This document shows, one piece after another, positions 29,001 through 36,400 of a stretch of DNA of 64,000 nucleotides. The stretch spans positions 1 to 64,000 of the forward strand of contig CAZDSU010000026.1 in NCBI GenBank assembly GCA_964508135.1, read 5' to 3'. Numbering within the stretch: position 1 is the first letter of the stretch; each line of letters starts with the position of its first letter. Origin of the DNA: UBA6168 sp964508135. Its GTDB lineage: Bacteria; Bacteroidota; Bacteroidia; Chitinophagales; Saprospiraceae. The notes under the pieces were generated by a model that searched no databases, was not told the DNA's origin, and was given only the letters and a program-made list of their open reading frames with translations. The position numbers were made by a program, and so were the translations under genes.

Positions 29001-29993
29001 CTTGACCCGCACTGGACGATGATACCTGGTGCAACGGGCCTTTCTTACAGCCCAGGCACGGTGACACAGGCAACTTGTTACCTGCGCTGCGCACGCCGCA
29101 ACGGATGCCTTGTATTCATTGAGTCCAATATCATTTCCCTCACCATTGCAGCCAACTGTGGTGGTGGCGGCGGAACACCAAATTGTGCAAACGTTGGCGT
29201 CTCCACTCAGCCCGGCAAAATCATCGTTTCGGGCCTCAGCGGTGCCCCGGTTACTTCCGTTCAGATATTCAGCTCCTCCTGGCAGACAGAGCATAACTGT
29301 TTCGGCAACTGCACCACTCCGACCGCTACCTTCACGGTGCCAGCTGGCACGCACTACGTAAAAGTTAAATACTACAGTGCTACCTACCAGTTCATCTGCG
29401 AGGTGAACATGACCGTCAACGTGCCAATTGCACTTGGCAGCTATCAAGGAGAGACCTTCCAATTTGAGGCAAGGAAGCAGGAAGAGCATACAGAGCTGTA
29501 TTGGTTGCACGACGGTGGCTATCACATCGGCCAGTACATCCTTGAAAGGTCAGCGGACGGCGTTGATTTTCAGCCACTCAGCGACAGGGCATCAGAAGGT
29601 GGCAACGCTCAGGAGCTTTACGAAGACTTCGACCTTGAGCCACTTACCGGCGACAACTTCTACCGATTGAAATTGGTGGACGTAGATGGTTCAACCTACT
29701 ATTCAGCAGTAATAACCATCAACTTCCCAGACGTGGAAAGCTATGTGCTGTTCCCGAACCCAGCCAACGGTTTCGTCAAGGCCAACCTTGAAACTGTGAT
29801 TGGCGTTGAGGATGTGACCATCACCATTTTCAACAGTTTTGGAATGAAAATGAAGCGCTTCCACCTGGATGAAGTTTACAGCAAATACTACCAGATGGAC
29901 ATCCGTGACCTGCACGAAGGTCACTACATCGTGTGGTTCAATGTGCCCGGCAAGCGGCCAGTCGCCAAGCTGCTGATGGTGGGTAGAATTTAA
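26037..29993 (+). CDS. Gene D: 1318-residue Cys-rich T9SS type A surface protein
   Basis: Exported protein started at ATG 26037 (MKKHFSTLFNQ...), with a long n-region and hydrophobic core GILRLMLLGVLTFSGL, cleaved near VNAQ (about 46); an ATG at 25989 is in frame but adds only polar residues. Parts: three copies of a module of about 137 residues (about 47-183, 290-428, 442-580), each starting CC(N/D)..(S)GKPKSL and containing DKYSC, an A(S/A)TVYI strand and HTSCS.P(I/L)V.G..(F/L)GS; a PKD-like domain after the first copy (197-273); two GGDSDGDG.CNN.DC calcium-loop-like units (from about 729 and 865); paired Cys-rich beta segments; an FnIII-like segment; and a type A sorting domain (about 1235-1318, SYVLFPNPANG...). 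Its last 255 or so codons match gene F base for base. A terminator follows. Function unknown; probably a cell-surface or matrix protein. Confidence 0.87.
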   Translation: MKKHFSTLFNQSSDGTAGSSVLQGILRLMLLGVLTFSGLNNRVNAQCQTCCNGSKPKSLVLLYNGKSCAESVTCQAPDKWSCSGSGPGNAATVYITVSKNADGTGGTYFSGTVNLNAEFTANSISGGSSNFPSNTFFNVYSSQGGSLLQAVKIHTSCSTPLVAGDQLGSFKLQKITLTDNTVCNSPAPPPPPPTCPTPVITINNSSSTNVGPVCKNTQVIYKTTDLGYSCFVYTWNFGANATPSTATGIGPHTVTYSSAGTATVTLSTTNNCAGGVGSTFCPPPPPPLTGSDCCDSNSGKPKSLKIKYTGQSCSTTNTTQGPDKYSCADVGGGPNGASTVYIIANEKADGTGITYFAGTVSLGSSFTATSPSSTLPTNTYFIVKASQSGAVLQNIKIHTSCSAPIVPGESFGSLLLESATWSTGATCDINSGGSGSGGGSGGADCCDSNSGKPKSLTIQYNGESCSQTSTSQGPDKYSCADVGGGPNGASTVYIIANEKADGTGITYFAGNVSNGGTFIATSPSSTLPTNTYFIIKASQSGAVLQNIKIHTSCSAPIVPGDQFGSLVLMAATWSTGATCGSTTPPVSDCLECSKTVTTTVTVLDCNPCDVNLNVSNIICDGKNTTTTTDDTYKFTITVTGTNTSGQWQGSFSNAYIGVAAFGPTPYNTPVVLGPFPAGQFTAYNTVPPTTLQNGIDITVSVHDVQNPACSDIKTVASPGPCSNPCVGQGGDSDGDGVCNNQDCQPNNPAFPTGPGTPCNDGNPNTTNDVVTPDGCGCAGTPVSTCNVAVNGCVITITGLNASSSAKIFNSSWNIIFDCNPWTGNPCGSNISFTVPSTGTYWVQACGNTTSYTVSSCSNPCVGLGGDSDGDGTCNNNDCQPFNPAYPTGPGTPCNDGNSNTINDVVQADGCSCAGTTVQICDNVTNGGTIGFGTSCSSSYQHCPTTGPAPTIGNCASPSGGIGNLEIVWLKSTTSCSAPTTTAAQIAAGLDPHWTMIPGATGLSYSPGTVTQATCYLRCARRNGCLVFIESNIISLTIAANCGGGGGTPNCANVGVSTQPGKIIVSGLSGAPVTSVQIFSSSWQTEHNCFGNCTTPTATFTVPAGTHYVKVKYYSATYQFICEVNMTVNVPIALGSYQGETFQFEARKQEEHTELYWLHDGGYHIGQYILERSADGVDFQPLSDRASEGGNAQELYEDFDLEPLTGDNFYRLKLVDVDGSTYYSAVITINFPDVESYVLFPNPANGFVKANLETVIGVEDVTITIFNSFGMKMKRFHLDEVYSKYYQMDIRDLHEGHYIVWFNVPGKRPVAKLLMVGRI
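29181..29946 (+). repeat. Copy 1 of a 766-bp direct repeat shared by genes D and F
   Basis: Reading both copies side by side, I find no difference between 29181-29946 and 36575-37340 (constant offset 7394). The segment encodes the FnIII-like part and nearly all of the type A sorting domain. Just outside it the genes differ at synonymous and non-synonymous sites. Confidence 0.88.
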
Positions 29994-30018
29994 AGAGTAA
30001 ATCTCTATCACTAAAAGT

Positions 30019-30052
30019 ACGGTAGTCGCACCAGGTGCGGCTACCGTTTTTC
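30019..30052 (+). terminator. Rho-independent terminator of gene D
   Basis: Stem ACGGTAG-t-CGCACC / GGTGCG-g-CTACCGT around a one-base loop centre, followed by TTTTTC, 25 nt after the stop codon. Confidence 0.85.
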
Positions 30053-30231
30053 TTATAAAAGCAGCTCACTATTTCTATTAAGTTTGCCTGCAACAAAATG
30101 TTGATGGATGCTTTGGGATGGCATTAATAATGAACAACTTTGCCCTTGAAGAGGGCATTTTTCACTATGAAAGACAAGTTAGTATCCTCTTTTTTTTTTT
30201 ACTAGAGTGAAATATTATCAAAAATAAAACT

Positions 30232-30239
30232 TACTTTTG
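30232..30239 (+). promoter_or_regulatory. Possible promoter box of gene E
   Basis: TACTTTTG fits TAnnTTTG and is preceded by AAAAATAAAAC, as upstream of gene D. It would give a 5' leader of about 390 nt. Confidence 0.35.
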
Positions 30240-30633
30240 TCCAGTCTCACATCAACTTTTGTATTCTGATTAACAGTCTTGGCTATCCTCCGGTAGCCTC
30301 CTTATCGAAAAAGGTTCGTTTCTCCCCCCTACGAACAGCAATCAGGAATTCAAACTAAACAAAAACTTTCAGGCTTGAAAAGCAGTATTTGCTTTTCATC
30401 TCATGCACTGTTTTCAGCTCTGAACCGGCTGTCGGGATTTCCTGATTATCCGCTTTAGTGGTTGATTGGTTCGGTTCTTTCTGTTTGAACCTTGTCTTCG
30501 ACAACGACTTTGCGCCTGGTCTCCCTTTGACAAACACCTCCTTTTTAAGGCAATTTTGAAATTTCAGCGACAACTGGTCACGTTGGCATTGTCCCAACTG
30601 GCTGACAAACGATACAAAAAACAAACAACATTT

Positions 30634-33081
30634 ATGACAACACTTAAACAACTCTGCTTCATTTTGCTTTTTTTAAATGCCACTTCAGTATGTGGCCAGG
30701 CTGGCAGCTCCCTATTTGACAACTCATATCTGCATGAGGTGCGTATCTATTTTTACGAAGAAAATTTTTGGGATTCCCTCGTACACAACTACGATGAAAA
30801 CATTGACGACTCCGGCGTGGAGGTGCCCTACCTGAAAGCCTATGCCCAAATTGATGGCGAGTGGCTCGACACACTTGGTATCCGCCAAAAAGGGCTGTCG
30901 TCGCATTATTCCTCATCAGAGAAAAAGAAACCCTTCAAACTTGACATGAACGAGTACATCTCAGGACAAAAATATGATGGAATAAAAAAAATCAACCTCC
31001 ACAACGGTGCCTGCGACCCCGCCATGATGCGCAACTTCGTTGGATACAATGTCCTTCGAACTGCCGGAGTGCCAGCGCCCAGGATGTCCTGGTGCAAGCT
31101 GTATCTAAACGACGAATACTGGGGTTTGTACGAACTCGTCGAACAGTTGGATAAAACTTTTATTGAAAACAATTTTACCCTGGATTCCGGCACGTTGATA
31201 AAAAACATCGGATGGTCGAAAATGGAATGGCTTGGTCCGGCAATTGACACCTATCTCGTTGATTTTCAATTAAAAACCAATGAGTTGGAATATGACTGGA
31301 CCTCTTTCCTGAACCTCCTTGATGTCATCAACAATTCATCTGATTCCGAATTTCCCGCGGCCATTCAGGAAGTGTTCGACGTAGACGGCTTCCTTCATGT
31401 ACTCGCCGCAGACATCATGTTGAACAACTGGGATTCGTACATCGACAACGGTCGAAACTGGTACCTGTACGAAGACCCCTCCGATGACAAGTTCCATTGG
31501 ATTCCATGGGACTACAACCTCGCCCTCGGCGGCGACTTCCCGACAGGTGGCAACCCCTATCCGCCCTTCGATACCGCCTGTTACTTGCAGGCGACTTTTT
31601 CCCAGGTGCAAAATGGCAACGTTCTGAATTTTTATGATGAAACTTTTCCTTTTGCGACCTCCTGGCATTGGGATTTCGGCGATGGAACTACATCGGTGGA
31701 TAAGAACCCAGTACATGAATACAGCACGTTGGATAAGTTCAATGTATGCCTGACTACCACCCGCGACAATGGTGCCGAAGTATGTGAAAGCACCCGCTGT
31801 AAGGAAATCAGCCTTGGCTTCAACCCCCAGTCCTGCAATACCATTATCAATGGTTCTTGCCCGTACCCGCCCACTGACCTTGTCTTTCAGCAGGTGGTAG
31901 CGTTGGACGATTTTTGCTGTTACGATACCTGGGATGCGCTCTGCCAGGTGCAGTACCAGGAAATCGTTGCGCAAATAGCCAGCCCGAACAATGAAGGCGT
32001 CGAGTACGAACTCGACTTCCCGCTCCTCCTTGACGACTCTTCGAAAGTACTTGTCCGCCGGTTGATGAACGTACCGGAATTCCGCAACCGCTACTTCGAC
32101 ATCAGTTGCCAGATGTTGGAAAACAATTTCAACGCCGAAAGGCTTTTTCCCCTCATTGATGCCCAGGTACAGCAAATCAGGGATGCCATCTATGACGACC
32201 CGAACTATATTTTCACCACTGATTATTTTGAGTACGACGCAGGCAACGGCACCGGCGGCGGCGGCAATGCCAAAATCCCTTCACTGAAATGGGTGCTGAA
32301 CCAGCGTTTCGAGGAGGTCGCCGAAGACCTGGTGCTGGAAAATCACGAATGCGAAGGCGCTTTTTCTCCCCTCAGCTGGCGCGATGTCGTCGTCAATGAA
32401 TTCGTGGCATCCAATGACTCTACCAGCGGTATCTCCGACCCCGCTGGCCAGTTCAACGACTGGATTGAATTGTACAACAACACCAGCGAGGTGGTTGACC
32501 TGAGCAGCTTTTACCTGACCGATGACCCTGCGAACCCATTTAAGTGGAGATTCCCGGCAGGTACATTCATCCAACCGAACGATTACCTCATCGCCTGGGC
32601 GGACAATGATGAAACGCAGCCTGGGTTGCACACCAACTTTAAATTATCAAAAAGTGGGGAATACCTGCACATGATGCACGAAGACGGGACGATGATTGAT
32701 TCCCTTACTTTCGGCGATCAGACAACCAATGTCGCAAGCGCACGAATGCCCAATGGCACTGGTAACTTCTTGCTCCAAAACCCGACTTTTTCCCAAAACA
32801 ACGAATTCATAAATGCCGTTTCCCAAGTTTCAACCGAGGAAACCTTGCGCATTTATCCAAACCCCACAAGCGATGTTTTCTTCGCAACGTGGAGTGGCAC
32901 TCCCCCAATTTCCATCTCGCTTTACAATGCTTTGGGCCAACAGATGCTGAATCTATCCCACCCTGTGGGTACGCAAGCAGAGTTGCCTGTATTGCATTTG
33001 CAGGCGGGGTATTATTTCATCGAAATACAATTGGAAAGCGGAGGTCGGCGCACAGAAAAAGCGTTGATTCATCGCCCATAG
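30634..33081 (+). CDS. Gene E: CotH-kinase-family protein with PKD insertion, lamin-tail domain and T9SS type A end
   Basis: An 815-residue exported protein. Start ATG 30634 (MTTLKQLCFILLFLNATSVCGQ, signal peptide); the frame is open back to 30466, but that part is not signal-like. The CotH-type atypical kinase core shows LGIRQKG (about 81), KKINLHNG..DPAMMRNF (about 118), DEYWGLYELVEQLDK, then NNWDSYIDNGRNWYLYED and HWIPWDYNLALGG (about 289-300). At about 320 the core is broken by a PKD domain (SWHWDFGDGTTS...HEYS, to about 390) plus a short Cys motif unit (DDFCCYDTWDALC, to about 445). It resumes at about 460 (LLLDDSSKVLVRRLMNVPEF) and ends near 536. A lamin-tail domain (585-722, VVVNEFVASND...DWIELYN) and a type A sorting domain (from 737, LRIYPNPTSD) follow. 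CotH relatives phosphorylate secreted proteins; activity here is untested. Confidence 0.88.
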   Translation: MTTLKQLCFILLFLNATSVCGQAGSSLFDNSYLHEVRIYFYEENFWDSLVHNYDENIDDSGVEVPYLKAYAQIDGEWLDTLGIRQKGLSSHYSSSEKKKPFKLDMNEYISGQKYDGIKKINLHNGACDPAMMRNFVGYNVLRTAGVPAPRMSWCKLYLNDEYWGLYELVEQLDKTFIENNFTLDSGTLIKNIGWSKMEWLGPAIDTYLVDFQLKTNELEYDWTSFLNLLDVINNSSDSEFPAAIQEVFDVDGFLHVLAADIMLNNWDSYIDNGRNWYLYEDPSDDKFHWIPWDYNLALGGDFPTGGNPYPPFDTACYLQATFSQVQNGNVLNFYDETFPFATSWHWDFGDGTTSVDKNPVHEYSTLDKFNVCLTTTRDNGAEVCESTRCKEISLGFNPQSCNTIINGSCPYPPTDLVFQQVVALDDFCCYDTWDALCQVQYQEIVAQIASPNNEGVEYELDFPLLLDDSSKVLVRRLMNVPEFRNRYFDISCQMLENNFNAERLFPLIDAQVQQIRDAIYDDPNYIFTTDYFEYDAGNGTGGGGNAKIPSLKWVLNQRFEEVAEDLVLENHECEGAFSPLSWRDVVVNEFVASNDSTSGISDPAGQFNDWIELYNNTSEVVDLSSFYLTDDPANPFKWRFPAGTFIQPNDYLIAWADNDETQPGLHTNFKLSKSGEYLHMMHEDGTMIDSLTFGDQTTNVASARMPNGTGNFLLQNPTFSQNNEFINAVSQVSTEETLRIYPNPTSDVFFATWSGTPPISISLYNALGQQMLNLSHPVGTQAELPVLHLQAGYYFIEIQLESGGRRTEKALIHRP

Positions 33082-33418
33082 CTAAGTTTTTGCTTTTGCC
33101 GTAAGTACGGTTTCTTCCCGGGATTAATCGGGAAGGTCTCATTTCACAACAAATTTAAAAGGCTTTTAAACCCAGGAATTGCCAGCGCTGACTTCGTTGA
33201 CAATACCTGGTTTTTATTCCATTCCCTGCTGTTTTCAGGGAATGGGCTGAGAAAACTATGACTTGATTCAATGTATCCAGTGACCATAAATAAACCGCCA
33301 TGAACTAGGCAATTAAATGCTGGACTTGACGAATTTCTGTATCCGTCAAGTCCACGCTTGAATTCTTCTGTGCGTGACGACAATTCTTAAATCAATTATT
33401 AATCAAAACTTTCTTATT
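33082..33418. other. Intergenic region between genes E and F, rich in hairpins
   Basis: 337 bp with no gene but at least four stem-loops: CTTCCCG/CGGGAAG (33114-33135); AAACCCAGGAATTG/CAATACCTGGTTT with one bulge and one mismatch (33168-33213); CCATTCCCTG/CAGGGAATGG (33219-33245, perfect); and TGGACTTGACG/CGTCAAGTCCA (33321-33354, perfect 11 bp, 65 nt before the gene F start). None has a convincing T-run on the plus strand. Confidence 0.6.
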
Positions 33419-36400
33419 ATGAACAGACAAACTTTTTTTTCAAAAAAATGCCTCGCATTAGGGTTGACCCTTATGCTGGCATTATTTGGCCAGGTTCAGG
33501 CAAGGTCCATGTTTATGGAAGGGACGGTGTTAAAATACGCTTCCTACCTGCTCAGCCTGTTTGACGATGTACAGACGGGGACTGAGATGGTCATCCTCAC
33601 AGGTGAAGATTGCTGCGACGGCAGCAAGGCAAAAGCCATTACATTGTTGTACAATGGTGAAGGTTGCTCCGAATCGAGTACCAGCCAGGAATTGGGTTCT
33701 AAATGGGAGTGCAACCAGCCGGGCAGTGGCCCGAATGGAGCCGCCAGCGTGTACATCGTGGCGAGTGAAGACTCGAACGGTGGAGGCGACAACTACTTTG
33801 CAGGTAACGTTAGTCTCGGTAGCAGTTTCACAGCTGCGGAAACGGAAAAACTGCCTTCAAACACCTGGGTCACGGTGTATGCCAGCCAGGGCGGTGCAGT
33901 GTTGCAGAGCGTCCGTATTCATACTTCCTGCTCGGCGCCACTTATTATTGGCGACCAGTTCGGTAGCCTAGTGCTGCAAAATGTCGTCTTCGAAGATGGT
34001 TCCAGTTGTTCGGGGACAACCACAACCACTTGCCCGGAGGCAGTCATTATTACTCCGACGGGACAGATTTGCAAGGGACAGGCGGTGGTTTTTTCCACGC
34101 CGGATTTGGGTTATCCTTGCTTTACCTACAACTGGAATTTTGGTCCCAATGCAACGCCCTCTACGGCGACAGGTATTGGCCCACACACGGTCGTATTTTC
34201 TATCTCAGGTAGTTTCAGCGTCTCTATGACTGCCGACAATGGCTGTGATTCCGGTGGTTCAGGCGGCTCAGGCAGTTCTGGCGGTTCCGGCGGCTCTGGC
34301 GGGTCAGGTAGCTCCGGTTCAGGAGGTTCAGGAGGTTCCGGCGGGTCAGGTAGCTCCGGTGGCTCTGGCTCAGGCGGGTCAGGTGGCTCAGGTTCAGGAG
34401 GTTCCGGCGGGTCAGGTGGCTCCGGTAGCTCTGGCTCAGGCGGCTCAGGTGGCTCAGGTGGCTCAGGTGGCTCCGGTAGCTCTGGCTCAGGTGGCTCCGG
34501 CGGTGGTACACCAGTCATTTGCCCAGATGGCGGTTCTGGCTCTGGCGGCTCTGGCTCAAGCGGGTCAAGCGGCTCCGGCGGCTCTGGTTCAAGCGGCTCA
34601 GGCGGGTCAGGCGGCTCAGGTTCCGGCGGGTCAGGTGGTTCCGGCGGCTCAGGCTCCGGTGGCTCAGGCGGCTCAGGCTCCGGTGGCTCTGGCGGGTCAG
34701 GCGGCTCAGGCGGCTCAGGCTCCGGTGGCTCTGGTGGCTCTGGCGGCTCAGGCTCTGGCGGGTCAGGTGGCTCCGGTGGTTCAGGTTCTGGTGGTTCAGG
34801 TTCTGGTGGTTCAGGCTCCTGTATCGACTGCCGTCAAACCAAAACTGTGACTGTTACAGTGATCAATTGCAACCCTCCCTGTACCGGCACCCCTGGTGCA
34901 CCCTGCACTGACGGCAACCCCAACACGTCCAACGACGTGGTGACTGCTGACGGTTGCGGCTGCCAGGGTACGCCAAACACCTCGGACTGCGTCAACGGCA
35001 TCAGTATCACTGTCGTTAACGGTAATATCAAGGTTACGGGCCTGAACGGTGCACCGATATCTTCGGTACAAATATTCAACTCCTCCTGGCAAACCATTTT
35101 TAATTGCTTTGCGAATTGTGGCGGTACTGTAGTGGAGCCCGTCCCTGCAGGCAATTACATCGTTTATGCCAAGTACTATTCCGCTAGCTACCAGTTGATT
35201 TGTGAAAAGCAGCTTTCGGTGACTGTCACCTCCCCACCCTGCACCAACCAGGGCGGTGACACGGATGGCGACGGCATTTGCAACAACCAGGATTGCCAGC
35301 CGAATAACCCGGCGTTCCCCGCTACACCGGGTACGCCCTGCAATGACGGCAACCCTGCTACCACCAATGATGTGGTGACCGCCAATGGCTGCGGCTGCGC
35401 AGGCACCCCGTCCAACCCATGCGCCCAACAGGGCGGTGATTCCGACGGTGACGGCGTTTGCAACAACCAGGACTGCCAGCCGAACAACCCGGCTTTCCCG
35501 GCCACGCCTGGCACTTCCTGCAACGATGGCAACCCGAATACCAACAACGACGTGGTGACAGCCAACGGCTGCGGCTGCGCAGGCACCCCGTCCAACCCAT
35601 GCGCCCAACAGGGCGGTGACTCGGACGGTGACGGCGTGTGCAACAACCAGGACTGCCAGCCGAACAATCCGGCGTTCCCGGCCACGCCAGGCTCTTCCTG
35701 CAACGATGGCAACCCGAATACCAACAACGACGTGGTTACCGCCAATGGCTGCGGCTGCGCCGGTACGCCTGTGTCCACCTGCAACGTGGCCGTCAATGGG
35801 TGCGTGATTACCATCACTGGCCTGAACGCCTCCAGCAGTGCCAAGATTTTCAACAGTAACTGGACCATCATCTTCGACTGCAACCCTTGGTCCAGCAACC
35901 ATTGCGGAAGCAACATCAGCTTCACCGTTCCTTCTACAGGCACCTACTGGGTGCAGGCCTGTGGCAGCCTCACTTCCTACACTGTGACCAGCTGTACGAA
36001 CAACCCGTGCGCCAACCTCGGCGGCGACACGGACGGCGATGGAGTTTGCAACAACAACGACTGCCATCCGGACAATCCGGCCTTCCCGGCTACGCCCGGT
36101 GCGCCCTGCAACGATGGGAACCCGAACACCATCAACGACGTGGTGAAGGCTGATGGCTGTAGCTGCGCAGGCACGCCTGTCACCGCATGCGACAACGTGA
36201 CCAATGGTGGCACCATTGGATTCGGCACTGCTTGCAGCGCATCCATCCAACATTGCCCCAATTCTGGTCCAGCACCAGCAATTGGCAACTGTGTCGCTCC
36301 TTCAGGTGGTACTGGCATTATGGAAACTGTCTGGCTCAAGAGCACGACGTCCTGTACATTTCCAACTACCACGGCAGCTCAAATTGCCGCAGGTCAAGAC

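Larger units (their letters stand above)
29994..30633. other. Intergenic region between genes D and E
   Basis: 640 bp. It contains the gene D terminator, a second weaker hairpin with T-run (TGCCCT/AGGGCA, 30141-30157, then TTTTT), a run of twelve T (about 30190-30201), and the promoter-like block at 30220-30239. The remaining stretch of about 395 nt before gene E would be an unusually long leader. A frame on the minus strand (30355-30651) shows no protein-like features. Confidence 0.5.

Noticed and set aside
30355..30651. 98-residue minus-strand frame in the D-E gap
   Set aside because: It overlaps the gene E start, is Lys/Cys/Phe-rich without pattern, and has no promoter-like signal.
34251..34818. 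Regular short repeats that might suggest a CRISPR array
   Set aside because: Units are 6-9 bp with no spacers, continuous with the gene F frame, and encode Gly-Ser. There are no cas genes in the window.
34811..36253. 480-codon minus-strand frame opposite gene F
   Set aside because: The repeats of gene F (180-bp units) keep this frame open. The product is a low-complexity Val/Ala/Gly repeat with no protein-like feature.
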